From Acidobacteriota bacterium (GTDB lineage Bacteria; Acidobacteriota; Terriglobia; Bryobacterales; Bryobacteraceae), in NCBI GenBank assembly GCA_018268835.1, contig JAFDVU010000001.1, forward strand, positions 47,530-111,529: a stretch of DNA of 64,000 bases, in the 5' to 3' direction. The notes beneath the pieces are model-generated. The model saw only the letters and a list, made by a program, of their open reading frames with translations. It had not been told where the DNA came from and searched no databases. Positions 8,162 to 17,900 of this stretch are shown here, in pieces. Within the stretch, counting starts at the first letter, position 1. The number at the start of each line of letters is the position of its first letter. The translations under genes were made by a program, and so were the position numbers.

Positions 8162-9157
8162 ATGTCCGCGAAACGTGCGCTGATTACGGGAATTACCGGT
8201 CAGGACGGGTCTTATCTCTCGGAACTGCTTCTTTCTAAGGGATATGAGGTTCATGGGCTGGTCCGGCGGGTGGCCCTGGAGGATCCCGATCACCGGTTGG
8301 GGCGGCTCCGCGAGGTCCGCGACCGGCTGGTGCTCCACGCGGCGTCGCTCGAAAGCTACGCAAGCCTCCACAGGATGATCGAGGAAGTCCGGCCGGAGGA
8401 GTGCTATCACCTTGCGGCACAGAGCTTTGTGAGCTACTCCTTCGACGACGAGTTCTCCACCCTGAACACCAATATCAACGGCACCCACTACCTGTTGGCA
8501 AGCCTGAAATCGTTGGTTCCGGGGTGCCGCTTCTACTTCGCGGGGTCGAGCGAGATGTTCGGGCTGGCGGACCGGGTCCCGCAGGACGAGCGGACCCATT
8601 TCCACCCCCGGTCCTCCTACGGGATCAGCAAGGTAGCAGGCTTCGACCTGACCCGTAACTACCGTGAGGCCTATGGGATGTACGCCTCCAGCGGGATCCT
8701 GTTCAACCACGAGTCGCCACGCCGGGGGTTTGAGTTCGTCACCCGCAAGATCACTGCGGGAGTGGCCCGCATCCTGGCCGGACGCAGCAGCGAACTGCGG
8801 CTGGGCAACCTGGACGCGCAGCGCGACTGGGGCCACGCCCGGGAGTATGTGGACGCCATGTGGCGCATGCTGCAACAGCCCGTGGCGGACGATTACGTGG
8901 TGGCAACCGGCGAGTGCCACTCGGTCCGGGAGTTCGTCGAACTGGCCTTCTCGCACGTCGGGCTGGACTACCGGAAATACGTGGTCAGCGACCCGCAACT
9001 CTATCGTCCGGCAGAAGTTAACCTGCTTCGGGGCGATGCCTCGAAGGCCCGGCGGGTGCTCGACTGGACGCATCGGGTGGGCTTTGGGGACCTGGTCCGT
9101 GAGATGGTGGACGAAGATTGCCGGGCGCTGGGCGTGGCCCGGCCTCCGGCGAGCTAG
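8162..9157 (+). CDS. gmd: GDP-mannose 4,6-dehydratase
   Basis: The 331-residue protein is an extended SDR. The Rossmann GITGQDGSYL motif (residues about 10-19) binds NADP, SSYGISK contains the catalytic Tyr and Lys, and FNHESPRRGFEFVTRKI is a block specific to Gmd. It converts GDP-D-mannose to GDP-4-keto-6-deoxymannose, the precursor of GDP-fucose, GDP-rhamnose or GDP-perosamine. The ATG at 8162 is used because it opens the Rossmann motif; a longer upstream frame would overlap the sigma factor gene. No fcl or rmd reductase sits next to it, so the final sugar is not known. The length is slightly below the usual 340-370. Confidence 0.92.
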   Translation: MSAKRALITGITGQDGSYLSELLLSKGYEVHGLVRRVALEDPDHRLGRLREVRDRLVLHAASLESYASLHRMIEEVRPEECYHLAAQSFVSYSFDDEFSTLNTNINGTHYLLASLKSLVPGCRFYFAGSSEMFGLADRVPQDERTHFHPRSSYGISKVAGFDLTRNYREAYGMYASSGILFNHESPRRGFEFVTRKITAGVARILAGRSSELRLGNLDAQRDWGHAREYVDAMWRMLQQPVADDYVVATGECHSVREFVELAFSHVGLDYRKYVVSDPQLYRPAEVNLLRGDASKARRVLDWTHRVGFGDLVREMVDEDCRALGVARPPAS

Positions 9158-9184
9158 CGGTACAGTCCGCGACACCGTCCATGC

Positions 9185-9357
9185 CCAAGCGTTGGCAATT
9201 CAGACAAAATTTTTATTATCAATTGCTTGGCGGAATCAGTTTGCGAGCGTGGAGCATGATCTGCTTGACATTGCAGGACATGTCTAGCTTGCGTCCAAAC
9301 GACACGATATGCTTGCGTCCCCGGTATCAGGCCGGGACGGGGACCAGGCACTGTCCC
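9185..9357. repeat. AT-rich imperfect inverted repeat and REP-like hairpin in the gmd/esterase gap
   Basis: The 9158-9377 gap between convergent genes holds no gene. CCAAGC (9185-9190) and AATT (9197-9200) pair with AATT and GCTTGG (9221-9230) around an AT-rich centre unlike the surrounding DNA. Further on, GGGAC (9340-9344) pairs with GTCCC (9353-9357) followed by TTT, a small REP-like or terminator-like hairpin. No transposase remnant was found. Confidence 0.3.
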
Positions 9358-9377
9358 TTTCGGCTGGAAAACATGGT

Positions 9378-11603
9378 TCAGCGCAAGAGGGCCGACTTCA
9401 GTAAGCTGTCTATGACCCGTCGGAAACGCTCGAGGTCGGCCTCCGGAACGCGGCCGAAGACCAGAAAATGGGCGCGGTCGGTTTCGACCCAGGTCAGGTA
9501 CTCTACCGTGGCCACGCCGGCGGCCGTGAATTCGCCGATACAGCTTCTTGCCGGGGATCCGCTTACGGTCCGCGGAAGGCAACCGTCGGGGCGCGCGCGA
9601 TAGTTCAGGCCTTCGCCGGCTCGCTGGGCGACCTTGGCGTCCATCGCCCCAGCCAGGTTCCGCTGCCGCCCGGCCGGCGCCGCATCTTCTCCGGGTGCCC
9701 GCGGGCGGTAATAGATGGACACGGCCGCCGGGGTGTCGGGGCTATCCAGGTTCAAAGTGGTCTCACGGTCGCCCCAACGGGTTGCCTGCCCGATCTTCCA
9801 CGCGGCGGGCAGAGTAAGGCGCATGCCGTACTCGGGATCGGTGTATTCGCGGGCGCCGGATTCGGTGGTGGCGACCGTATAGGCAACCCCGAGGTTGCGG
9901 CGCGCGGCCGTGGTCCGCTCGACGAACAGGATGGCGTCGTAGGCGGCGCTTGCCCGCAACTGCCCCATCAAGGCAAAGGGCTGGTTTTCGTAATAGATCG
10001 CGCCGATACTGCGGGAGGAGTGCGGCGCGGCCAGCCAAGCCGCGGCGGGTTCTGGGGCGCCGCGCAGGTCCAGCGCAAACAGCGGAAGGCCGGAGGCGGC
10101 AAGCATGGCGTCGAAGCTGCCGGCGGGAGCGGGCGGTACCGTGAAGTCCTTGAGCAGGCGCTTCTCCTGGCTAATCGCCTGGAACGACCCCTGGTTGAAG
10201 GCGAAGCCGAAGACCACGATCTCCGGTCCGTAGATTTTGGACAGCGCTGCTCCCATCGATGGATATGAACCCTGGCGGGTAACGTGGCCGTTGTGCGCCC
10301 AGAGGACGATCTTCGCCTTCGGGTTCCGGTCCAGAATCCACTTCACGTTGGCCGCCATGCTGGCATCGCGCGACACCTCCCCGGTACGCATCTGCATGCA
10401 TTGCAGGACGACGCGCGCGTTTTGTACGGCCCACTCGATCTCGGGCGGCGCGAGGTCCTTCCGCGCGTAGACTTCGCGCGAGCTTTCCAGGCGCTGCAGC
10501 ACCAGCTTCCAGGCGGCGGCCGCCACCTGCGGATCGATCGCGTTGGGATCCGCCTTGGGCACGCCGATGAAGGCGATGCGCAGGCTGTGTTTACCGCTGT
10601 GGACGACCTGGTCGTCGAGCGAAGCGCGGTAGCCATCGCCGCCGGCGAAGTAGCCGTTGAGCGATTCGAAGTCGAGATCGAAGCGCGGGGACCGGTAGGG
10701 CTTGCCGTCGAGTTCAATGGCGAAGCTGTCGAACCACGCGGTCCCTTCGCCGGGGAAGAGCGCGCCGAAATTGATGTTCGTGGCGTTGGCCGCAACCGGC
10801 AGTTCGATGCTGTACTCGGTCCACGGAGTTGTGCCGGTGACGCCGCGGGTCTGCATGTTGTCGAAGGCAAGCACGCCGGAGGGGCCATCGACGCGCCACC
10901 ACAATCCGGCGAATCCTTTGGTGACGTTCTCAGTGCGGATGTAGCCGTGGAAGCGGACGCGCCTGCCGGCGGCGTCATCCACCGGGAAGGTCGCGGTAGC
11001 CACGCCGAAGTTCTGCGCGCGCCGCGGTTGAGACGGGGCGGTGGAGAGGCTCTGCGCTTTGGCGATCTCCGCCAGGTACTCCGGGTCGGCTTTAGCCACG
11101 AAATCGCGCGCGATGCCGGCGGCTACCGTGGGGGTCTGCATGTCGAAGCCGGTGAATTCGACGCGGCCCTTACCGGAGCGGTTGTACTCGCGCATCCAGC
11201 GCACCATGTCGAGCACTTCCTCGGTGTTCCAGGTCCAGAAGTACATTCCCTGGATGAGCTTGGCCGGATCGCCCTGGCCGTTGAGGACGTAATCGTTGAG
11301 CCGGTACGCCTCGGGCATGTTGGCTTCGATCGAGAAGATGCTGAAGCCCATCCGGGAGACCAGAAACTCCAGCATGCGGTGCTTGAGCTGGAAGAATTCG
11401 CGCGAGCCGTGGGTGGCCTCGCCAAGGGAAACGATACGGGCATCGCCGACGATCTTGCTGAGCGGCTGCATGTCGGCGAAGCCGTGGCCGGCCTCGGGCG
11501 TTGCGAGGCGCACGGCGTGGGAGCGGATCCAATCGACGACTGGAACGTCCTCGGCGCAGAGCGGCGCCGCGAGCAGCAGGATGGCGGCAAGTAACCGGAT
11601 CAC
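9378..11603 (-). CDS. Exported erythromycin-esterase-like protein with inserted and C-terminal extra domains
   Basis: From a GTG at 11603 the product has 741 residues and a signal peptide (about residues 2-17). The erythromycin esterase-like fold begins with the active-site block GEATHGSREFF (about residues 61-71). It is interrupted at about residues 190-350 by a beta-rich insert resembling a carbohydrate-binding or jelly-roll module, resumes to about residue 560, and is followed by a separate domain of about 160 residues with an LTLPAAWKIG start. The family hydrolyses or transfers esters; macrolide inactivation is known only for a few members. Upstream in-frame ATGs would run into the divergent tldD promoter. 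The start is uncertain because no strong ribosome binding site sits at ideal spacing. Confidence 0.78.
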   Translation of the reverse strand: MIRLLAAILLLAAPLCAEDVPVVDWIRSHAVRLATPEAGHGFADMQPLSKIVGDARIVSLGEATHGSREFFQLKHRMLEFLVSRMGFSIFSIEANMPEAYRLNDYVLNGQGDPAKLIQGMYFWTWNTEEVLDMVRWMREYNRSGKGRVEFTGFDMQTPTVAAGIARDFVAKADPEYLAEIAKAQSLSTAPSQPRRAQNFGVATATFPVDDAAGRRVRFHGYIRTENVTKGFAGLWWRVDGPSGVLAFDNMQTRGVTGTTPWTEYSIELPVAANATNINFGALFPGEGTAWFDSFAIELDGKPYRSPRFDLDFESLNGYFAGGDGYRASLDDQVVHSGKHSLRIAFIGVPKADPNAIDPQVAAAAWKLVLQRLESSREVYARKDLAPPEIEWAVQNARVVLQCMQMRTGEVSRDASMAANVKWILDRNPKAKIVLWAHNGHVTRQGSYPSMGAALSKIYGPEIVVFGFAFNQGSFQAISQEKRLLKDFTVPPAPAGSFDAMLAASGLPLFALDLRGAPEPAAAWLAAPHSSRSIGAIYYENQPFALMGQLRASAAYDAILFVERTTAARRNLGVAYTVATTESGAREYTDPEYGMRLTLPAAWKIGQATRWGDRETTLNLDSPDTPAAVSIYYRPRAPGEDAAPAGRQRNLAGAMDAKVAQRAGEGLNYRARPDGCLPRTVSGSPARSCIGEFTAAGVATVEYLTWVETDRAHFLVFGRVPEADLERFRRVIDSLLKSALLR

Positions 11604-11682
11604 TCTTAGGGCCCGTCCTTTCAGACTTGCTGGTCCGATGATACATCGCGGCAGCGCGCGATGGCCGGCCTGGAGCCTCTGG

Positions 11683-11688
11683 TAGCCT
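11683..11688 (+). promoter_or_regulatory. -10-like TANNNT hexamer before tldD
   Basis: TAGCCT ends 6 nt before the ATG at 11695, the spacing expected of a leaderless transcript. The GAAGGT between them could serve as a very close Shine-Dalgarno instead. Confidence 0.3.
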
Positions 11689-11694
11689 GAAGGT

Positions 11695-13125
11695 ATGGAG
11701 TTTTCCGAATCGGTATTCGCGACGCGTTTCGGCATCACGCGGCACGACCTGGAGGGCTATCTCTCCGAGGCTCTGTCGCACGGCGGGGATTACGCGGACC
11801 TCTACTTCGAGTATTTGCAGACCAGCAGCATCTCGATCGATGAGTCCATGGTGAAGAGCGCGGCGCAGGGCGTCTCCATGGGAGTGGGTGTGCGGGTGAT
11901 CGCCGGGGAGCGCACCGGATACGCGTATAGCGACGACCTCGCGCCCGAGAAGATCCGCAAAGCGGCGAGGGTGGCGGCGTACATCGCCGGCGGTCCGAGC
12001 AAGGTGGAGAAGTTCGACCTGAGCGAGGGGCGGCGGCACAATCTGTACCCGGTGGTGACCGCTCCCACCGAGACCGCGTTCAGCGAGCGGGTGGAACTGG
12101 TCAAGCGGGCGGACCGCGCGGCGCGCGCTTGGGATTCGCGCATCTTCCAGGTGCAGGCGATGTACGCCGACAACCTGCGGCAGGTCATGGTGGCGACGTC
12201 GGAAGGGGTCCTCACCGTGGATCGCCAGCCGCTGGCGAGGATGAGCGTGTGGGCGCTGGCGCGGCAGGGCGAAGGAGCGCCGCAGCGCGGCCACGCGGGC
12301 GGCGGAGGAAGAGTGGAGTTGGGCTACTTCCTCAACGAAAAGACTCCGGAGCACTTCGCGGCGGAGGCGGCGCGCGAGGCCGTCACCATGCTGGATGCGG
12401 TGGAGGCGCCGGCCGGCGAGATGACGGTGGTGCTGGGTCCGGGCTGGCCGGGAATCCTGCTGCACGAAGCGGTGGGACACGGGCTGGAAGCCGATTTCAA
12501 CCGCAAGGGCGTGTCGGCGTTCAGCGGGCGCGTAGGGCAGAAGGTGGCCAGCGAACTGTGCACCGTGATCGACGACGGCACCATCGGCGGGCGGCGCGGG
12601 TCGCTCAACGTGGACGACGAAGGGCAGCCCACGCAGAAGAACGTCCTGATCGAAAACGGCGTGCTGCGCGGCTACCTGCAGGACAAGCTTTCGAGCCGCC
12701 TGCTGCGCAGCGAATCCACCGGCAGCGGGCGCAGGGAAAGCTACGCGCACATCCCCATGCCGCGTATGACCAACACCTTCATGCTGGCCGGGGAAAGCGA
12801 CCCCGCGGAGATTATCCGGTCGGTCCCGAAGGGGCTGTACTGCGCGAATTTCGGCGGCGGGCAGGTGGACATCACCAGCGGCAACTTCGTGTTTTCCGCG
12901 TCGGAGAGCTACTGGATCGAGGACGGCAAGCTGACGCGTCCGGTGCGCAACGCGACCCTCATCGGCAACGGGCCGGAGGCGCTCAAGTACGTGAGCATGG
13001 TGGGGAGCGATCTCAAGCTGGACGAAGGCATCGGCATCTGCGGGAAGGAAGGGCAGAGCGTGCCGGTGGGCGTCGGGATTCCGACGATCAAGATCGACCG
13101 TATGACCGTGGGAGGAACGGCGTGA
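11695..13125 (+). CDS. tldD: Metalloprotease TldD
   Basis: The 476-residue protein matches the TldD subunit of the TldD/TldE (PmbA) heterodimeric protease. The zinc motif HEAVGH occupies residues 257-262, followed by GLEADFNRKG and the conserved VIDDGT block. In Enterobacteria the complex trims unfolded or modified peptides, for example microcin B17 leader removal and CcdA turnover. The gene overlaps the following tldE by 4 nt (GTGA), giving equimolar coupled translation. No ribosomal peptide precursor or modifying enzyme is nearby, so a housekeeping proteolytic role is most likely. Confidence 0.93.
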   Translation: MEFSESVFATRFGITRHDLEGYLSEALSHGGDYADLYFEYLQTSSISIDESMVKSAAQGVSMGVGVRVIAGERTGYAYSDDLAPEKIRKAARVAAYIAGGPSKVEKFDLSEGRRHNLYPVVTAPTETAFSERVELVKRADRAARAWDSRIFQVQAMYADNLRQVMVATSEGVLTVDRQPLARMSVWALARQGEGAPQRGHAGGGGRVELGYFLNEKTPEHFAAEAAREAVTMLDAVEAPAGEMTVVLGPGWPGILLHEAVGHGLEADFNRKGVSAFSGRVGQKVASELCTVIDDGTIGGRRGSLNVDDEGQPTQKNVLIENGVLRGYLQDKLSSRLLRSESTGSGRRESYAHIPMPRMTNTFMLAGESDPAEIIRSVPKGLYCANFGGGQVDITSGNFVFSASESYWIEDGKLTRPVRNATLIGNGPEALKYVSMVGSDLKLDEGIGICGKEGQSVPVGVGIPTIKIDRMTVGGTA

Positions 13126-14474
13126 ACCCAGAGAACCTGATGGAGATGGCGCAGGACATCGTGCGCCGGGCCGGGGCCGCCGGCGCGAGCGATGCCGAGT
13201 GCACCATTTCGGAGGGCGACGAATTCGGCGTCAACGTGCGCATGCGCGAGGTGGAGAGCCTCAAGGAGGCGGGCTCGCGCGGCGCGGGACTGCGCATCCT
13301 GATCGGCAAGCGCACGGGGTCGTCGTACACCAGCGATCTTTCGCTCGAGGGCATCGAGCGGCTGGTGCGGTCGGCGATCGAACTGGCCGATATCACGACC
13401 GAGGATCCGCACGCGGGACTACCCGAACCGGAAGAGTTGGGCAAGATCGAGGGCGATCTCGGCCTCTACCGCCCCTCGGTAGCGGACCTGGAGACGGCCT
13501 TCAAGATCGAGGCCGCCCGCCGCACGGAGGAAGCCGCGCTGACGGCCGATCCGCGGATCTCGAACTCGGAGGGCGCGAGTTTCGACAGCAACCTGGGGCG
13601 GCACGTGTTCGTCAACTCGCGCGGCTTCGCGGGAGAGTACCGCTCGAGCTACTGTTCGCTGAGCACCTCGCCGGTGGCCAGGGACGGCGAATCGATGGAG
13701 CGCGATTACTGGTACACGATGGCGCGCGATTTCGCCGGGCTGGAGCCGGCGGAATCCGTGGGGCGCACGGCCGCGATGCGCGCCGTCCGGCGCCTCAAGC
13801 CGGTGAAGCTGGAGACCCGCAAGGTGCCGGTGGTGTTCGAGCCGCGCACAGCGCGCTCGCTACTGGACAACATTTTCGAAGCGGTTCACGGCATGAGCAT
13901 CTACCGCCACGAGAGTTTCCTGGCCGGGAAACTCGGGGAGAAGGTGGCGCACGAGGACGTGACCGTGATCGACGACGGCACGCTGCCCGGGCTGTTCGGC
14001 ACCTCGCCGTTCGACGACGAGGGCGTGCCCTCGCGGCGCACAGTGGTGATAGAGCACGGCGTGCTCCGGAACTACCTGCTCAACACCTACGCGGCGCGCA
14101 AACTCGGGATGAAGACCACCGGCAACGCGGCGCGCGGGCTGGCGGGGAACGCCGGGATCGGGCACGGAAACTTTTTCCTGGAAAAGGGCGTCCAAACGCC
14201 GGAGCAGATTCTGAAAGGGATCCGGGACGGATTCTACGTGACGGAACTGATGGGTTTCGGCGTCAACATCGTGACCGGGGATTATTCGCGGGGCGCCGTG
14301 GGACTCTGGATCCGCGACGGCGAGCTGGCGTTTCCGGTGAGCGAGGTGACCATCGCGGGGAATCTGCGCGATATGCTCATGGGTATCGAGGCCGTCGGCG
14401 GCGACCTGGAGTTCCGCGGTTCCATGGCGGCGCCGACCTTGAAGATCGGAGAAATGACGGTTGGCGGCAAATAA
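13122..14474 (+). CDS. pmbA: TldE/PmbA family partner protease subunit
   Basis: The 450-residue protein is the TldE-type partner: same overall fold as TldD, VPVVFEPRTARSLLDNIF and HESFLAGKLGEKVA blocks, but no HExxxH zinc motif, as expected since only TldD carries the metal. The GTG start at 13122 lies inside the tldD stop (GTGA). A much longer open frame upstream is an overlapping reading of tldD and was not used. The C-terminal GEMTVGGK matches the end of TldD (DRMTVGG), showing the common ancestry of the two. Confidence 0.93.
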   Translation: MNPENLMEMAQDIVRRAGAAGASDAECTISEGDEFGVNVRMREVESLKEAGSRGAGLRILIGKRTGSSYTSDLSLEGIERLVRSAIELADITTEDPHAGLPEPEELGKIEGDLGLYRPSVADLETAFKIEAARRTEEAALTADPRISNSEGASFDSNLGRHVFVNSRGFAGEYRSSYCSLSTSPVARDGESMERDYWYTMARDFAGLEPAESVGRTAAMRAVRRLKPVKLETRKVPVVFEPRTARSLLDNIFEAVHGMSIYRHESFLAGKLGEKVAHEDVTVIDDGTLPGLFGTSPFDDEGVPSRRTVVIEHGVLRNYLLNTYAARKLGMKTTGNAARGLAGNAGIGHGNFFLEKGVQTPEQILKGIRDGFYVTELMGFGVNIVTGDYSRGAVGLWIRDGELAFPVSEVTIAGNLRDMLMGIEAVGGDLEFRGSMAAPTLKIGEMTVGGK

Positions 14475-14937
14475 GGCAACAGCCACGAAGGACTCCATAC
14501 CGCCGCTGGCGATTGTGATCAGCCTGGTGCTCGCGCTGGGGATTGCGGGGTTTGTGTTTCTGGAACGCGCGTCGCGGCAGCCGCCCCCGGCCCCGCCGCC
14601 GCTGACTCCGGAAGCCAAGGCGTACGTGAAGAATCTCCGCCTGGCCAACGTGGACATGAAGGCTCAGGAGAGCTTCCTCAAGCAAAGCGTGGTGGAGATC
14701 ACGGGCGAAATCAGCAATGCCGGCGACCGCGCGCTGAGGACGGTGGAATTGTACTGCGTGTTTTACGACGTGGCCGGACAAGTGGTGGCGCGCGAGCGGG
14801 TGCCGATCGTAAACACGCAGATGGGGGGCCTCTCGCCGGGGGAGACGAAGGGCTTCCGCATGCCGTTCGATGCGCTGCCCACCAGTTGGAACAACGTGAT
14901 GCCACAACTGGTGATCGCGGGCATCACGTTTCAGTAA
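14461..14937 (+). CDS. Membrane-anchored FxLYD-domain protein
   Basis: The 158-residue product has an N-terminal membrane helix (about residues 17-35), a proline-rich linker, and a beta-sandwich domain (about 55-155) with features of FxLYD domains: EITGEISNAGDRALRTVEL, a CVFYD strand, and LSPGETKGF. These domains occur on envelope proteins and have no assigned activity. The only usable start in frame is a TTG at 14461, overlapping the end of tldE by 14 nt; this suggests coupling to the tldD-tldE pair. It ends 14 nt from the convergent RND gene. Confidence 0.7.
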   Translation: MAANKATATKDSIPPLAIVISLVLALGIAGFVFLERASRQPPPAPPPLTPEAKAYVKNLRLANVDMKAQESFLKQSVVEITGEISNAGDRALRTVELYCVFYDVAGQVVARERVPIVNTQMGGLSPGETKGFRMPFDALPTSWNNVMPQLVIAGITFQ

Positions 14938-14951
14938 GTCGCCCGGCCGCC

Positions 14952-17900
14952 TCAGCGCGCCGGTGTCACGAGTTGCTGCACGCGCGAGGGCGCGGCGGCC
15001 GGTTTGCGGCGTAGCGCGACGCGGGCACGCTCCATGTAGATGTAGAACACCGGCGTGATGTAGAGCGTCAGCAACTGCGACACAACCAGTCCGCCGACTA
15101 CCGCCAGACCCAGCGGGCGGCGCGCCTCGCCACCGGCGCCGATGCCGAGTGCGATCGGCATGGTCCCGGCCAGGGCCGCCATGGTGGTCATCATAATGGG
15201 GCGGAAGCGGACCAGGCAGGCTTCGTGGATCGCCTGCGCGGGATCGGTACCGTGCAGTCGCTGGGCTTCGAGCGCGAAATCGATCATCATGATCGCGTTC
15301 TTCTTCACGATTCCGATCAGCATGATGATGCCGACGAACGAGTAGATATTCAATTCGTCGCGGAAGATGAGCAGCGTCAATAGCGCGCCCAGTCCGGCGG
15401 AGGGCAGCCCGGAGAGAATCGTCAGCGGGTGAATGAAGCTCTCGTACAGGATGCCCAGCACCATGTAGATCACCAGGATGGCCATGACCAGCAGCAGCCC
15501 CATGCCGCCCAGCGAAGACTGGTAGGCGGCGGCCATGCCCTGGAAGCTGGTGCGGACGGTGTCGGGCAGAGTCTCCACGGCGAGCGCCTCCACACGATCC
15601 ACCGCGTCGCCCAGCGCCACGCCGGGCGCGAGGTTGAAGGAGATGGTCACCGCCGGCAACTGCCCGAGGTGGGCCACGGTGAGCGGCGCCACGTCCTTGC
15701 GCAGACGCGCGAGGCCGGACAGCGGCACGGGCCTGCGGGCGGTCCCGGTGAGGTAGAGCAGGTTCAGCGCATCGGGGTTGCCCTGGTATTTGGGCAGCAG
15801 TTCCATGATGACCTGGTAGTCGTCGGTGGGGGTGTAGATGCTGGAGACCTGGCGCGACCCGTAGGCGTTGTAGAGGGCGCTCTCCACGTGGTCGGCGGTC
15901 AGCCCGAGGGCAGCGGCGCGGTCGCGGTCGATCTCCACGATGACCTGAGGGCTGGAGATCTGCAGGTCGCTGTTGACGTCGGTGAGTCCGGGGACTTCGC
16001 GGACGCGGGTTTCGAACTCCGCGGCGGCGCGGTAGAGCGTGTCGATATCCGGCGCCTGCAGTGTGTACTGATAGAGGCTGCGGCTGACCTGTCCGCCGAT
16101 GCGCACCAGCGGCGGGTTCTGCAGATAGGCGCGGATGCCGGGTACCGCGTTGAGCTTGGGGCGCAGGCTTTCGATGATTTGCTCCGGCGTCATGGAGCGC
16201 TCTTCGCGTGGCTTCAGGCGCAGGAAGAGCCGACCGGCGTTGCCGCCGCTGGCACCCATTCCGCCGCCGCCCGCGTTGGAGGAGAAGGCGGCCACGTTCG
16301 GGTCGGCGGCCACAATCGCGGCCACGGCGCGCTGGCGCTCCACCATGGCTTCGAAGGAGGTGTCCTGGGCGGCTTCGGTGGAGCCGGAAATCTGCCCGGT
16401 GTCCTGGTTGGGGATGAACCCCTTGGGCACCTGGCGATACAGGTAGACGGTCGCGACCAGGGTCGCCAGAGCGGTCGCCATGGTGATCGCATGGTGACGC
16501 AGCACGCCGCGCAGGGTCCAGTTGTAGAGGTCGCGCAGGGCGTCGAAGGTCCGCTCCAGGCCGCGCTGGCACCAGTTCTGGCGCGCATCGGGCGGCCGCA
16601 GGAAGCGGCTGCACAACATGGGTGTGAGGCTGAGGGAGACGAAACCGCTAATCAGGATGGCCACGCTGATGGTGACCGCGAACTCGTGGAACAACCGCCC
16701 CATGATGCCGCCCATGAAGAGCACCGGGATGAAGACCGCGGCCAGTGACAGCGTCATGGAGAGAATGGTGAAACCGACCTGTCCGCCGCCTTCGATCGCG
16801 GCCTGCATGCGCGTCTTGCCCATCTCCGCGTGGCGCACGATATTCTCCAGCATGACGATGGCGTCGTCCACCACGAAGCCGACCGAAAGCGTGAGCGCCA
16901 TCAGCGATAAGTTATCCAGCGTGTATCCGGCCAGGGACATGGCGGCGAAGGTGCCGACGATCGACATGGGCAGAGCCAGGCTGGGAATCGCGGTAGCCGA
17001 CAGGTTGCGCAGGAAGAGGAAGATCACCAGCACCACCAGACCGACCGTGAGCAGCAGGGTGAACTTCACGTCGTCGACCGATTCGCGGATGGATTCGGAG
17101 CGGTCGTAAAGGACGTCCAGGTTCACGGAAGGCGGCATCTGCGAGCGGAAATCGGGCAGCAGGCGGCGGATGCGGTCCACCACCTCGACCGTGTTGGTCC
17201 CGGGTTGCCGCTGCACCATGAGCCCGATGGAGCGCGTGTCGTTGAACCATCCGGCGACCTTGTCGTTCTCTACGCTGTCGATGACGGCGCCGAGTTCCTC
17301 GAGCCGCACCGGATTGCCGTTGCGGTAAGCGACGATCATCGGGCGGTAGGCGGCGGCGTTGAACAGTTGTCCGGTGGCTTGCACGGTGAAGGCCTGCTTG
17401 CGGCCCCACAGCGTGCCCGTCGGACGATTGACGTTGTTCCTTTCGAGCGCCGACTGGACCTCATCGATGGAGATGTTGCGTGCGGCGAGCAGGTTGGGAT
17501 CGAGCTGCGCACGCACGGCGAACTTCTGGCCGCCCATCACGTTGACCTGCGCCACGCCATTGATCATGGAGACGCGCTGGGCAATCATGGTTTCGGCGTA
17601 ATCGTCCACGGTGGAAAGCGGCAGCGTGGGCGAGTACAGGTTGAGGTAGAGGATGGGCGCGTCCGCCGGGTTGACCTTGCGGAACGTGGGCGGGTTGGGC
17701 ATGCCCGGCGGCAGGCGGCGCAGGGCGGCGGAGATGGCGGATTGCGCATCCTGCGCGGCGGCGTCCAGCGAGCGGTCCAGGGAGAACTGCAGGGTGATGC
17801 TGGTGGAGCCGCGCGAACTGGTGGACGTCATCGAGTCCAAGCCGGGGATGGTGGAGAACTGGCGCTCCAGGGGGGTGGCCACGGACGCGGCCATGGTCTC

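Noticed and set aside
9378..11603. Macrolide resistance gene
   Set aside because: The erythromycin esterase-like fold is widespread in soil bacteria; the signal peptide, insert and extra domain argue against a resistance role. Family resemblance alone does not show drug inactivation.
12129..13121. N-terminal extension of tldE by about 330 residues
   Set aside because: The longer open frame reads through tldD in another frame and is Arg/Gly-rich nonsense; the GTGA overlap gives the true start at 13122.
11695..14474. Ribosomal peptide (RiPP) biosynthesis cluster around tldD-tldE
   Set aside because: No precursor peptide, YcaO, radical SAM or exporter gene lies nearby; the protease pair is common as a housekeeping system.
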